A DNA stretch of 64,000 nt from Novosphingobium nitrogenifigens DSM 19370 (lineage in GTDB: Bacteria > Pseudomonadota > Alphaproteobacteria > Sphingomonadales > Sphingomonadaceae): NCBI RefSeq assembly GCF_000192575.1, contig NZ_GL876934.1:315197-379196 (forward strand). Reading direction: 5' to 3'. Under the pieces are notes generated by a model, which did no database searches, was not told the origin of the DNA, and worked only from the letters and a program-made list of their open reading frames with translations. Of this stretch, positions 55,623 through 64,000 are shown one piece after another (the first letter of the stretch is position 1; every line of letters begins with the position of its first letter). The position numbers and the translations under genes are program-made.

Positions 55623-57395
55623 TCAACCCTTTGCCGTCATGCGGCGCAAAGTCGCAAGGGCCTCGCGCAGCGCACGATCAGCGTCCTCGCCCTTGTCCGA
55701 AATGTCTTCGCCACCCTCTGCCGTTGCCGCCAGACGCATGCTCGGGGTCGGGAAAGGAACGACCGGATCGCTCATCGGCGTCGGAACCGAGACCAATTCC
55801 GGGCGCGGCATGGCCATGTCGATCAACGACGAATACCGATCCTCCGGGTCCTCCCCCGCAAGTTCATGCCCGCAGTCGCCATGTCCCTCGCCTTCGTTAT
55901 GATCTTCCTCACCGGCATGATCGTCGAAAGCCTCGCCTGCGACCGCAGGCGTCATGCCGAGAAAGCGCGGGACCACCGGATCGCCGTCGATGTCGTCGTC
56001 CCAATCATCCGCCGCAACCGGATCGATCAGCATTCCGCCCCCCATGGAAGGCGCAGGCGCGGCATGGAAATCGTCCGTATCATCGCCCGAAACCACGGCC
56101 TGGGGGCGATTGGCCCGAACCGGCTTCGTCTTGAGCAGGGGCCCCGGCGGGTCCATGGTCAGGGGATCGAAGCGGTGCAACGGCGTAATGAGCGGCGTGA
56201 TAAGGTCGGGCGTCGGGTGCGACATCTCGCCCGCCATCCCTTCCACCATTCCGTCGAACGGCGCCGCCTCAAACGCTTCGTGGCCGTTTTCGCCGTCAAC
56301 ACCCTGCCCGCGCAGTTCCTGCCGCTCGGCAATGGCAAGAGCGAGGCGTTCGATCAGTTGGACAAGCCCCAGGCTTTCAAGCTCGGCATCGGTCAGCGGC
56401 TTGTGCCGGACGGCAGAAGCCTGGCTGGCGAGCGGAGCGCAAGGCGCCGCAAGTGCAGGTTCTGCCTCGACAGCCGCGACCTGCTCGGGCGCGACCGGAG
56501 CATGGTCTTCGGGACCTACTACGATCTCAGACGAAACAACCTCGGCGACCAGAGGCTCCTCGTGCGCCGCGATCCCGGCAGCCGGTTCGACCGGCTCGAG
56601 AACCTGACTTTCTTCGGTGTCGAGAATGAAATCGGTCACCGGATGATCGGCAGCCCCCCATGAAGCCGCCTCGACATCGCCCTGGGCAGAACCTTCGGCC
56701 ATGCGCTGCGATGCCAGTGCCGCAGCGATGAAAGGCGGCAGGGCGTTGGGATCGACATGCGCTTCCGACGAGGGGAACGCGGCGAACGGCACAGGGGTCG
56801 ACTCCTCCGCGACGGCATCCTCGTGAACATCGTCTGCGGGCACGGCAACGACAGGCTCGGACGGTTCGGCAGTCGGGTCGACTGCAACCGGAACCTCGGG
56901 AATTGCAGCCTCGGGCGCCACAGCTTCGGACACCGTCCGTTCGGGCTCAAAGGGAGCGACGTCTTCGGTAACAACAAGCGGACGACGCGGCGGCGCATCG
57001 GGATGCGCATCGCGATTGCGCACGCGCTGCGCAACAGGAGCGACTTCATCGTCAGCCGCAACCGCTTCGCCCCTGGCTTCCTTGCGCACCCGCGACACGG
57101 CAGGCTGCCCCGCCGTGACACGACGCTTGATCGCAAGGCCAAGGGCCAGACCGAAAACACCGCCAAGCCCCGCAAAGCCGAGCGCGAGCAGCAGCCGGGC
57201 CGTCAGGCCAAGCGGCAGCGCTGCAGCAGGCAGGATTGCGGGCAAATGCAGGCGAATCACCAGCGAGGCGAGAACATCGCCGCCGGTGACGAGAATGCCC
57301 AATCCGAACAGAGCCGCGAACCAGAGGGCGGCAAGCCCGGGAAACAGGCGATGGCCGGTAACCGGCTGGCTGGCGGGACGTGCTTTCTTGCTCAC
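55623..57395 (-). CDS. Large two-TM hypothetical protein with disordered acidic body
   Basis: I do not recognise this 590-aa protein. Two N-terminal hydrophobic helices (about residues 19-42 and 66-90) precede a long Pro/Glu/Val/Ala-rich, apparently disordered region. The final part is acidic and His-rich (near HAGEEDHNEGEGHGDCGHE), then a short helical C-terminus ALREALATLRRMTAKG that looks conserved. Start is a GTG with AAGGAAGAG upstream. It lies next to XrtA-linked genes on the same strand as the glycosyltransferase, 77 nt away. A membrane scaffold is possible but unsupported. Confidence 0.7.
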   Translation of the reverse strand: MSKKARPASQPVTGHRLFPGLAALWFAALFGLGILVTGGDVLASLVIRLHLPAILPAAALPLGLTARLLLALGFAGLGGVFGLALGLAIKRRVTAGQPAVSRVRKEARGEAVAADDEVAPVAQRVRNRDAHPDAPPRRPLVVTEDVAPFEPERTVSEAVAPEAAIPEVPVAVDPTAEPSEPVVAVPADDVHEDAVAEESTPVPFAAFPSSEAHVDPNALPPFIAAALASQRMAEGSAQGDVEAASWGAADHPVTDFILDTEESQVLEPVEPAAGIAAHEEPLVAEVVSSEIVVGPEDHAPVAPEQVAAVEAEPALAAPCAPLASQASAVRHKPLTDAELESLGLVQLIERLALAIAERQELRGQGVDGENGHEAFEAAPFDGMVEGMAGEMSHPTPDLITPLITPLHRFDPLTMDPPGPLLKTKPVRANRPQAVVSGDDTDDFHAAPAPSMGGGMLIDPVAADDWDDDIDGDPVVPRFLGMTPAVAGEAFDDHAGEEDHNEGEGHGDCGHELAGEDPEDRYSSLIDMAMPRPELVSVPTPMSDPVVPFPTPSMRLAATAEGGEDISDKGEDADRALREALATLRRMTAKG

Positions 57396-57472
57396 GGCTC
57401 TCTCTTCCTTGTCGCCTTACCCAAACGCCGCCTCACTCAAAACGCCACCCGACAAAATCCGAAAAAACGGAA

Positions 57473-58720
57473 TCACGCGGCAATCCGGGCACCATCACCT
57501 TTCCGGGATAACAAGGCGTGGTAAACGGGAAGATAACGTTCTGCGTTGCGGTTCCAGTCGTGGGACTTGCGTACGAAATCACGCGCAACCTCGCGCCGTT
57601 CGGGCCAACCCGCCCGATCACCGAGCAGGCGCACCATGGCCTGCGCCAGCGCAGCCGGATCGTCGGGCGCGAACAGCGTACCGGTGACGCCATCCTCGAT
57701 CAGCTCGCGATGCCCGCCAACGCTGCTTGCGGCAACGAGCTTGCCTTGGGCCATGGCCTCGAGCGGCTTGAGCGGCGTGACGAGATCGGTCAGCCGCATG
57801 GCCTTGCGCGGATAGCACACGACATCGGCAAGCGCGTAATAACGATCGACTTCGTGGTGCGGCACGCGCCCGACGAACCGGATCGCCGACGAGACCGGCG
57901 AGGCCGCCGCCGCGCTGCGCAGTCCGGCTTCGGCAGGGCCGCCTCCGACCAGCAACAGGCGCACGCCCGGATCGGCCGCGACGATCGCGGGCATCGCCGC
58001 AATCAAGTCGTCGAGCCCTTCATAGGGATAGAAACTGCCGAGGAAGCCGATCACCGGCCCTTCGCCCAGATCGAGTTGCGCCGCCAAAGCAGCGTCGCGC
58101 GGCAGGGGGGTTCCGAACAGGCCGAGATCGACCCCGTTGGGCATGATCGTGATCCGCCCGGCATCGCATCCCCGCGCAACCAGATCCTGCTTCAATCCCT
58201 GACAGATCGTCACCACTGCATCGGCTCCGGCAATCACCCGGTTTTCCAGCATGCGCGTCAGGCGATAGCGCAGCGAACCTTCGCGCCCGGTGCCGTTGCC
58301 GACCGCAGCATCTTCCCAGAACGCCCGGACCTCGTAGACCAGCGGCACACCGAGCCGCCGCGCGGCACGAAGCGCCGCCATCCCGCACAGGGCCGGGCTA
58401 TGCGCATGAAGCACGTCAGGACGCCATTCCTGCGCGAGATCGACGATCCGCGCGGCCAGAGCCTCGATCTCGCGCCATTCGCGCAAGCCCGGAGGCCCAT
58501 CGACCCGCCCCGGCGTGCGGTGAAAGACGAGATCGTCGACCACCTCCCCGCCCGCAGCCAACCCCGCATCATCGGGCACGGAAGCGGCATGGCGCAATCC
58601 GGTCACCCCGCGCACGTCCAGCCCCAAAGCCTGCTGGGCCTTGAGAATCGCGCGGGTGCGGAACGTGTATCCGCTCTGCAACGGCAGGCTGTGATCGAGG
58701 ACGTGAAGAATCCGGGTCAT
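57473..58720 (-). CDS. XrtA (exosortase A)-associated family-4-type glycosyltransferase
   Basis: A 415-aa GT-B glycosyltransferase. The N-terminus MTRILHVLDHSLPLQSGYTF matches the PEP-CTERM/exosortase A-associated glycosyltransferase family (Daro_2409-type). The C-terminal half has the GT4 nucleotide-sugar site around EGLDDLIAAMP and later LEAMAQGKLVAASSVGG. These enzymes sit in exopolysaccharide loci coupled to XrtA sorting. I chose the ATG at 58720. It is divergent to the small protein and O-ligase genes. xrtA itself is not in the window. Confidence 0.87.
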   Translation of the reverse strand: MTRILHVLDHSLPLQSGYTFRTRAILKAQQALGLDVRGVTGLRHAASVPDDAGLAAGGEVVDDLVFHRTPGRVDGPPGLREWREIEALAARIVDLAQEWRPDVLHAHSPALCGMAALRAARRLGVPLVYEVRAFWEDAAVGNGTGREGSLRYRLTRMLENRVIAGADAVVTICQGLKQDLVARGCDAGRITIMPNGVDLGLFGTPLPRDAALAAQLDLGEGPVIGFLGSFYPYEGLDDLIAAMPAIVAADPGVRLLLVGGGPAEAGLRSAAAASPVSSAIRFVGRVPHHEVDRYYALADVVCYPRKAMRLTDLVTPLKPLEAMAQGKLVAASSVGGHRELIEDGVTGTLFAPDDPAALAQAMVRLLGDRAGWPERREVARDFVRKSHDWNRNAERYLPVYHALLSRKGDGARIAA

Positions 58721-58813
58721 GGCAAAACAATGCCACAGCAAGGTTTAACGCGCTATCAACCGCAGGCGGACTAGCTAGAGCGCCTGATTTTCGGCGAGCG
58801 GGGGCCAAGGACC

Positions 58814-58993
58814 ATGATCGACATCTTAGCCCTCGTCGTCCCGCATGCCCTGCTTGCGCTGACCATTTGGCGGCTGATCGGGCGCGACGACCTCGACAAC
58901 GACCCCTTGCTGCCGCCCCGGGAAATCGTGCGCGTGCATCGACCCCAGCCGATCCAGCCGCCCCCCGGCGGCGATCCGGGAACGGCGGGATGA
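58814..58993 (+). CDS. 59-aa membrane protein coupled to the O-ligase
   Basis: A short gene missed by length cut-offs. One hydrophobic helix (residues 3-21, DILALVVPHALLALTIW) is followed by an acidic then Pro-rich tail (PQPIQPPPGGDPG). Its stop overlaps the O-ligase ATG by 4 nt, a common sign of translational coupling, and CAAGGACC lies before its ATG. I know no named family. The position suggests a role in the XrtA-linked polysaccharide or O-glycosylation step. Confidence 0.65.
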   Translation: MIDILALVVPHALLALTIWRLIGRDDLDNDPLLPPREIVRVHRPQPIQPPPGGDPGTAG

Positions 58994-60501
58994 CCAACCT
59001 TTTCCTCACGCTTTTCGTGATGGCCTTCTTTGCCGCCGGGTTCGCGCGGCCATTCCTGTTCGTGCTGGCCTACGCCTATATCGACATCGTCGCACCGCAG
59101 AAGATCAGCTGGGGCCTGCTTCAGGCCATCCCGATCTCGCTGCTGGCTTTCATCCTCATGACGATTGCCTGGGCAATGCGCGAGGACAAGCGCGGCGTTC
59201 ACTTTTCCCTGCGCCAGAGCCTGATGCTGGTTCTCTTGCTCTATTGCGGGATGACGACGCTGGGCGCCGACTTCCCCGACGAAGCAGCCGCAAAGTGGTC
59301 GTGGGTGTGGAAAGCGCTGGTTTTCGCGATGTTCCTGCCGATGACACTGCGCACGCGATTGCGGATCGAGGCGCTGACGCTCGTCATGGTTCTGGGCGTG
59401 GCGGTCATCACGATCGACGGCGGGCTCAAGACGCTGACCGGTGGCGGCGGCTATGGCGAACTCAAATTGCTCGTCAACGACAATACCGGGCTTTACGAAG
59501 GCTCGATCATCTCGACCGTGGCCATATGCCTCATTCCGATCGCGCTCTGGCTGGCCCGGTTCGGCACGATCTTTCCGCCAGGTCGACTGGTCTGGCTGTT
59601 CGCGGCGGGAGTCTGCTTTTCGGCCATGCTGATGCCGGTCGGGACGCAGGCCCGCACCGGCCTCATCTGCGTCGGCGTGCTCGGCCTGCTCATGCTGCGA
59701 AGCACGGAGAGGCGCTTTACCTATATCGCCGTGATCGCTGTCGGCGCGCTGATCGCCATACCGCTTCTGCCGCAAAGCTTTACCGAGCGGATGAGCACGA
59801 TCCAGAACCATCAGGCCGACCAGTCGGCCAGCACTCGCGTCGCGGTGTGGAAATGGACGATCGACTTTGCCAAGTCCCACCCGTTCGGCGGTGGGTTCGA
59901 AGCCTATCGGCAGGACAGCGTGACCTATGACAAGGTCATCACCCAGACCCTGAGCAACAACACCACCCAGATCAGTACCCAGCAAGTGCAGGAAAGCGGT
60001 CGCGCCTATCATTCCAGCTATTTCGAAATGCTGGGCGAACAGGGCTATCCGGGCATCGGCCTGTGGCTCCTGCTCCATGTGCTGGGCGTCGTGCAGATGG
60101 AGGTGATCCGTCGCCGTTTTCGCAAGACGCCCAATCCGCAACTGGCCTGGATCTCACCGCTCGCCGACGCACTCCAGCAAGCGCAGATCGTCTATCTCGT
60201 CGGCGGCAGTTTCGTCGGCATCGCCTTTCAACCGTTCTGCTACATGCTGGTGGGGTTGCAATGCGGGCTCCACGCCTATGTCCGGCGCCTCGACGAAGCA
60301 GCCGAGGAGGCCCGTCGGCTGGCCGAACGCGACGCACGGATCGCCCGCCGCATTGCCATGATCGCGCAGGAAAACGCCGGGACCGAGCCACAGATCGAAA
60401 CCGCGATCCGGCACGATCGCCCGGCAGGCCCGATGATCGGCGCAAGGTCGCAGCCCCCCCTGCCCGCGATTCCGCCCCGGACCACGCCTCCGACCTCTTA
60501 A
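58990..60501 (+). CDS. XrtA-associated O-glycosylation ligase (Wzy-like)
   Basis: A 503-aa polytopic protein with about ten helices. The start MTNLFLTLFVMAFFAAGF and AYAYIDIVAPQKISWGLL match the putative O-glycosylation ligase family associated with exosortase A. The Wzy_C-type periplasmic loop lies between about residues 270 and 360 (SHPFGGGFEAYRQDS). It would transfer or polymerise glycan at the periplasmic face. The C-terminal 70 residues are a charged soluble tail. The ATG overlaps the 59-aa gene by 4 nt. Confidence 0.88.
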   Translation: MTNLFLTLFVMAFFAAGFARPFLFVLAYAYIDIVAPQKISWGLLQAIPISLLAFILMTIAWAMREDKRGVHFSLRQSLMLVLLLYCGMTTLGADFPDEAAAKWSWVWKALVFAMFLPMTLRTRLRIEALTLVMVLGVAVITIDGGLKTLTGGGGYGELKLLVNDNTGLYEGSIISTVAICLIPIALWLARFGTIFPPGRLVWLFAAGVCFSAMLMPVGTQARTGLICVGVLGLLMLRSTERRFTYIAVIAVGALIAIPLLPQSFTERMSTIQNHQADQSASTRVAVWKWTIDFAKSHPFGGGFEAYRQDSVTYDKVITQTLSNNTTQISTQQVQESGRAYHSSYFEMLGEQGYPGIGLWLLLHVLGVVQMEVIRRRFRKTPNPQLAWISPLADALQQAQIVYLVGGSFVGIAFQPFCYMLVGLQCGLHAYVRRLDEAAEEARRLAERDARIARRIAMIAQENAGTEPQIETAIRHDRPAGPMIGARSQPPLPAIPPRTTPPTS

Positions 60502-60505
60502 TTAT

Positions 60506-60518
60506 TCGATTAAATCGA
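60506..60518. promoter_or_regulatory. AT-rich palindrome upstream of maoC
   Basis: TCGATT-A-AATCGA is a perfect 6-bp inverted repeat about 100 nt before the maoC ATG, directly after a TAATTATTCG that also occurs in similar form upstream of the crotonase gene (31102-31115). Confidence 0.35.
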
Positions 60519-60615
60519 TTGCATGGCGACGCTCCGGGCGGCATGACGGGGCAAGAAACGCCAACGAATGCCCGGGCCGGACCATCGGACCCGTGGCCAG
60601 CAACAGGGGACGAGC

Positions 60616-61077
60616 ATGCCGAAAACCGTCGATGTCACGACGATGAAGGACCTGATCGGAAAGGTCGTGGGCACTTCGGACTGGATCGAGGTCACGCAAG
60701 AGCGGATCAACCTCTTCGCCGAGGCGACCGGCGACTATCAATTCATCCACATCGATCCCGTGGCAGCGGCGAAGACCCCGTTCGGAGGCACTATCGCCCA
60801 CGGGTTCCTGACGCTGTCATTGATCCCGCTGATGACCCAGAACAGCGACTGCCCGCGCCCGGAAGGCATCCGGATGGGCGTCAACTATGGCGGGAACAAG
60901 ACCCGCTTCCTTGCCCCAGTCCGTTCGGGCAAGCGCGTCCGGGGTCATTTCAAACTGCTCGAGATCGAGGAAAAGCGCCCCGGCCAATGGCAGCAGACCA
61001 TGGAAATCACGGTCGAAATCGAAGGCGAGGACAAGCCCGCCCTGCTCTGCGAGTGGATTTCGCAGTTCTTCGTATAA
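60616..61077 (+). CDS. MaoC-family (R)-specific enoyl-CoA hydratase-like protein
   Basis: A 153-aa hot-dog hydratase. The hydratase-2 catalytic motif is FAEATGDYQFIHIDP with D40 and H45. It resembles NodN/PhaJ-type MaoC dehydratases acting on enoyl-CoA. It is convergent with the PHA depolymerase, which invites a link to 3-hydroxyacyl-CoA metabolism, but this is inference. The ATG at 60616 has AGGGGA upstream. Confidence 0.88.
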   Translation: MPKTVDVTTMKDLIGKVVGTSDWIEVTQERINLFAEATGDYQFIHIDPVAAAKTPFGGTIAHGFLTLSLIPLMTQNSDCPRPEGIRMGVNYGGNKTRFLAPVRSGKRVRGHFKLLEIEEKRPGQWQQTMEITVEIEGEDKPALLCEWISQFFV

Positions 61078-61097
61078 TCGGACGAAACGGAGAAGGA

Positions 61098-61121
61098 CCG
61101 GGGCAGTCGAGACCACCCCGG
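61098..61121. terminator. Hairpin between maoC and phaZ
   Basis: CCGGGG (61098-61103) and CCCCGG (61116-61121) pair around a 12-nt loop in the gap between convergent stops. No T-run is seen. Confidence 0.4.
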
Positions 61122-61134
61122 CCCGCCGATCCGA

Positions 61135-62397
61135 TCAGGCAACCACGCTCAGCTTGGCGCCCTGCCCGCGCCGGTCGTGGCGGGCGATCCATTCGTCGAC
61201 GACCGGGGCAATGGCATTGCGCCAGCGCGAGCCGTTGAAAATGCCGTAGTGCCCCACTTCGGGTGCGAGGTGATACTTCTTCATTTCGTCGGGGACGCCC
61301 GGAGTCAGCTTGATCGCGGCGCGGGTCTGGCCGATGCCCGAAATGTCGTCGCGCTCGCCCTCGACACACAGGATCGCGGTATCGGTGATTGCCGAAAGAT
61401 CGACCGCATGCCCCCGGTGGACAAGCTCGCCCTTGGGCAACAGGTGGTTCTGGAACACGACATAGACCGTCTGCAGATAGAATTCGGCCGTCATGTCGCA
61501 GACCGAGCGGTATTCGTCATAGAACCGCTTGGTCGCCTCGGCGCTTTCGCCGTCGCCCTGCACCATGTGCTTGAACAGGGCATAGTGGCTCATCATGTGA
61601 CTGCCCAGGTTCATCGACATGAACGAGGCGAGCTGGACGAAGCCGGGATAGACCCGACGGCCCGCGCCCGGATAGTTTGCCGGGACTTCGGAAATCACGT
61701 TGTGCTTGAACCACACGTAATGCTTGGTGATCGCATGATCGTTGACCGCAGTCGGGCTTTCGCGCGTGTCGATCGGCCCGCCCATCATGGTCAGCGTGGC
61801 CGGGCGGCAGGGATGGCCGCGACGCGCCATGACGGCGGTCGCCGCAAAAGCGGGAACCGATGGCTGGCACACCGCCATGACATGGGCGCCCGGACCGATA
61901 TATTCGAGGAAACCGATCAGGTAGTCGATGTAATCGTCAAGATCGAAGCGCCCCTCGGCTTCGGGCACCAGCTTTGCATCGGCCCAGTCGGTGATGTAGA
62001 CGACGTTGCGGTCGAGCATGCGTTCGACCGTCCCGCGCAGCAGCGTGGCGTAATGCCCGCTCATCGGCGCCACGATCAGGAGACGCGGCGCATCTTCGGG
62101 CAGGCCTTCATGCGTGAATTTCTTGAGATCGCCGAAAGGACGGTGAATCTCTGTGCTTTCCGTGACGGCATAGGACTGCCCATCGACGTGGACAGTCCGC
62201 AGGCCGAATGCGGGTTTCCCGCGCGGAGCCGAGGCATGGGCAAACACATCGAGTGCCGACGCCAGCGCCTGCGTCCCTGCCGTGCCCGCAAAGGGATTAC
62301 GCGGGTCATTGAGCATGTCGACCGTCATCGCGGCCATCGCGCTCCCGGCATTGAGGAGCGAGCGCTGCACTTCATAAGCCTTGTACAACACGAACAT
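61135..62397 (-). CDS. phaZ: Intracellular polyhydroxyalkanoate depolymerase
   Basis: A 420-aa cytosolic PHA depolymerase that mobilises native granules. The nucleophile is a Cys (C177 in VMAVCQPSVP) in place of the lipase Ser, as in Ralstonia PhaZ1. The C-terminal EVGHYGIFNGSRWR provides the catalytic His. It acts on the polymer made by PhaC, encoded 27 kb away. AAGGAACC precedes the ATG. A 10-bp palindrome (62472-62481) lies upstream. Confidence 0.93.
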   Translation of the reverse strand: MFVLYKAYEVQRSLLNAGSAMAAMTVDMLNDPRNPFAGTAGTQALASALDVFAHASAPRGKPAFGLRTVHVDGQSYAVTESTEIHRPFGDLKKFTHEGLPEDAPRLLIVAPMSGHYATLLRGTVERMLDRNVVYITDWADAKLVPEAEGRFDLDDYIDYLIGFLEYIGPGAHVMAVCQPSVPAFAATAVMARRGHPCRPATLTMMGGPIDTRESPTAVNDHAITKHYVWFKHNVISEVPANYPGAGRRVYPGFVQLASFMSMNLGSHMMSHYALFKHMVQGDGESAEATKRFYDEYRSVCDMTAEFYLQTVYVVFQNHLLPKGELVHRGHAVDLSAITDTAILCVEGERDDISGIGQTRAAIKLTPGVPDEMKKYHLAPEVGHYGIFNGSRWRNAIAPVVDEWIARHDRRGQGAKLSVVA

Positions 62398-62471
62398 GGT
62401 TCCTTGTCACGAGACGAGCACTTTACGGACTCGCGCTCTTTCATTGCCGTCATAGTGTGAGCCATCATTCG

Positions 62472-62481
62472 ATTGCGCAAT
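62472..62481. promoter_or_regulatory. Palindrome upstream of phaZ
   Basis: ATTGCGCAAT is a perfect 10-bp palindrome 75 nt upstream of phaZ, continued by TGCAA so that TTGC and GCAA half-sites are spaced by five bases. It resembles but does not match the PhaR-like sites at the phasin gene. Confidence 0.3.
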
Positions 62482-62653
62482 GCAACTCTTGGACAATGCC
62501 GATCAAACGTTCGACCGACAGGGCAGCCGGGACGGCGGCGGCCGGAAAGCGCGATACGAACACGCGAACGGCGCCACCCTTTCGAAATTTGCCTCGTGAC
62601 AATGCTTATTGCCCCATACACCTTGAGGCAAAAATGCTCTACGCGCAGGCACC

Positions 62654-64000
62654 ATGAACGCCGCGATCCCGCCATCCGCGCCAGTCACACCGGCCACGCC
62701 GCCGGTCGAACCTTCCACATCCGCGATTGAGCCGGGGCAGTCCCCGTCCCAACCCGAGACAGATCCCAAGAGCGAGCCCCCGCGCGGCAAGACGCTGGGG
62801 CCGCTGCACATGGTGTGGAAACAGGCCCTTGCCTATCCCGGCCAAGTGGCGGCGGCAGGCTGCGCGCTGATCGTCACGGCCCTGTCGACCCTGGCCGTCC
62901 CCTATGGCTTTCGCATGGTGATCGACAAGGGGTTCTCACGCGGGGCCGATACCCATGCGCTCGGCGAATGGTTCATCATCCTGTTCGGCATCGTCGTCGT
63001 GCTCGGCATCGGCACGGCCACCCGGTTCTACTTCGTGTCGTGGCTGGGCGAACGGGTCGTCGCCGACATCCGCATGAAAGTGCAGGACAACCTGCTCAAG
63101 CTGCCGCCCAGTTTCTTTGAGATGAACAGTCCCAAGGAAATCTCCTCGCGCATGACCTCGGACACCGCGATCATCGAACAGGTGGTCGGAACGACCGTCT
63201 CGATCGCGCTGCGCAATTCGATCATGGGCATCGGCGGCATTGCCTATCTCTTTGCGCTGGCCCCTGCCCTGACAGCCTGGCTCCTGACCGGCATTCCGCT
63301 GGTGGTCGGCCCGATCGCCCTGTTCGGCAATCGCCTGCGCAAAGCCTCGCGCAGCAGCCAGGACCGCGTCGCCGATGTCGGCGTGCGCGTCGCCGAAGTG
63401 CTCGGCGCGATGAAAGTCGTCCAGGCCTTTGGACAGGAATCGCGGGAACTGGCGCGGTTCAGCCTTGCGGTCGAACGCACGTTCTCGACCGCACGCCGCC
63501 GCATCCTGATCCGCTCGATCATGACCGCCGTCGTCATCGTCCTTATTCTGGGCGGGATCACCGCGCTGATGTGGGAAGGCGCGCTCGGCGTCGCCAGCGG
63601 CCGGATCAGCGGCGGCACAATTGCCGCCTTCGTCCTGACCGGCGGCCTTGTCGCCGGATCGTTCCAGGCCCTGACCGAAGTCTACGGCGATCTCCTGCGC
63701 GGTGCGGGCGCTGCTGAACGGCTGGGCGAGCTCCTGCGCGAAAAGCCCGAGATCGCGCCGCCCGCACGACCGATCGCCCTGCCCGCCCCACCGCGCGGAC
63801 AGCTCGCGTTCCAGCATGTCACCTTCCGCTATCCCAGCCGCCCCGACAGCCCGGCGCTTCACGATTTCTCGCTGACGGTCGAACCGGGCGAGACGGTGGC
63901 CATCGTCGGCCCCTCGGGCGCAGGCAAGTCGACGCTGTTCCAGCTCGCCGAGCGTTTCTATGATCCGCAAGGCGGCATGGTCCGCATCGACGGCGTGCCC
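62654..64000 (+). CDS. ABC exporter (MsbA-like half-transporter), 3' partial
   Basis: An ABC transporter with fused membrane and ATPase domains runs off the right edge. A Pro-rich leader of about 50 residues precedes the six-helix membrane domain (about 60-350), and the nucleotide-binding domain begins near residue 376 with Walker [10 protein letters not shown] in frame at 63911-63937. Walker B and the signature motif lie outside. It resembles the MsbA/multidrug exporter group; the substrate is unknown. The ATG at 62654 is the best start seen. Confidence 0.88.
   Translation, partial: MNAAIPPSAPVTPATPPVEPSTSAIEPGQSPSQPETDPKSEPPRGKTLGPLHMVWKQALAYPGQVAAAGCALIVTALSTLAVPYGFRMVIDKGFSRGADTHALGEWFIILFGIVVVLGIGTATRFYFVSWLGERVVADIRMKVQDNLLKLPPSFFEMNSPKEISSRMTSDTAIIEQVVGTTVSIALRNSIMGIGGIAYLFALAPALTAWLLTGIPLVVGPIALFGNRLRKASRSSQDRVADVGVRVAEVLGAMKVVQAFGQESRELARFSLAVERTFSTARRRILIRSIMTAVVIVLILGGITALMWEGALGVASGRISGGTIAAFVLTGGLVAGSFQALTEVYGDLLRGAGAAERLGELLREKPEIAPPARPIALPAPPRGQLAFQHVTFRYPSRPDSPALHDFSLTVEPGETVAIVGPSGAGKSTLFQLAERFYDPQGGMVRIDGVP

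Noticed and set aside
57473-60501. Complete exosortase/PEP-CTERM system
   Set aside because: Only the associated glycosyltransferase and O-ligase are here; no xrtA, prsK/prsR or PEP-CTERM substrate gene was found in the window.
62457-62657. 66-codon plus-strand ORF before the ABC exporter
   Set aside because: No ribosome site, no domain, Arg/Thr-rich shadow composition, and it overlaps the exporter start.
1-64000. CRISPR arrays, insertion sequences, prophage, integrases or attachment sites
   Set aside because: No spaced direct repeats, transposase or integrase genes were seen, and both tRNA genes lack adjacent integrases or duplicated 3' ends.

Overview
The window is GC-rich chromosomal DNA from an alphaproteobacterium, most likely a sphingomonad (Novosphingobium-like). 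The evidence is the gene order rpsB-tsf-pyrH-frr-uppS-cdsA-dxr-rseP-bamA-ompH-fabZ without lpxD or lpxA, the XrtA (exosortase A)-associated glycosyltransferase and O-ligase, the PHA storage genes, and the rnd-lptC-lptA cluster. The genus is inferred from protein character and synteny, not from a database search. I see no prophage, insertion sequence, CRISPR array, restriction or toxin-antitoxin locus; this is mainly core genome with short accessory stretches.

Layout. 0-5 kb: the end of a GGDEF-EAL protein with a damaged EAL active site, then an overlapping operon dapF-mtaB-ftsY-yciB. 4.9-6.8 kb: kup potassium transporter. 7-12 kb: cytochrome c maturation operon ccmC-D-E-F-G-H-I, mostly with 4-nt overlaps. 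12.3 kb: tRNA-His, then rpmE. 12.9-24.3 kb (minus strand): fabZ, ompH/skp, bamA, rseP, dxr, cdsA, uppS, frr, pyrH, tsf, rpsB. 24.3-25.2 kb: a gap with a candidate LexA box and a DnaA box ahead of a small predicted membrane protein. 25-29.7 kb: pssA-psd, an Ala-rich lipoprotein, and a DMT exporter divergent from a TetR regulator, followed by a cupin protein. 30 kb: tRNA-Cys. 30-36 kb: a crotonase, an aminotransferase, PHA synthase phaC and a phasin with a Lys/Ala/Pro-rich N-terminal extension. 36-41 kb: clpS, lptF-lptG, and convergent lptA-lptC-rnd. 41-47 kb: ung, then an MFS/aldehyde dehydrogenase/FAD amine oxidase cluster and an M24 peptidase. 47-49 kb: pit phosphate transporter and a NUDIX-DUF47 fusion. 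49-55.4 kb: gltB-gltD. 55.6-60.5 kb: a large two-TM hypothetical protein, the XrtA-associated glycosyltransferase, an unnamed 59-aa membrane protein and the O-ligase. 60.6-64 kb: MaoC dehydratase, PHA depolymerase, and an ABC exporter cut by the window end.

How it fits together. Several blocks serve envelope biogenesis: the Bam and Lpt machinery, phospholipid synthesis, isoprenoid/undecaprenyl precursors, cytochrome c maturation and XrtA-linked polysaccharide. The lpx acyltransferase genes that normally sit beside fabZ are absent while Lpt exporters are kept, which fits an outer membrane built on glycosphingolipid instead of LPS. A second theme is carbon storage: phaC and phasin, with PhaR-like operators at the phasin promoter, plus an intracellular depolymerase about 26 kb away. 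No single locus is an obvious new system. The best candidates for undescribed biology are the LexA-box-preceded small membrane protein (24.7-25.2 kb), the 59-aa XrtA-linked protein, the NUDIX-DUF47 fusion and the two-start phasin.
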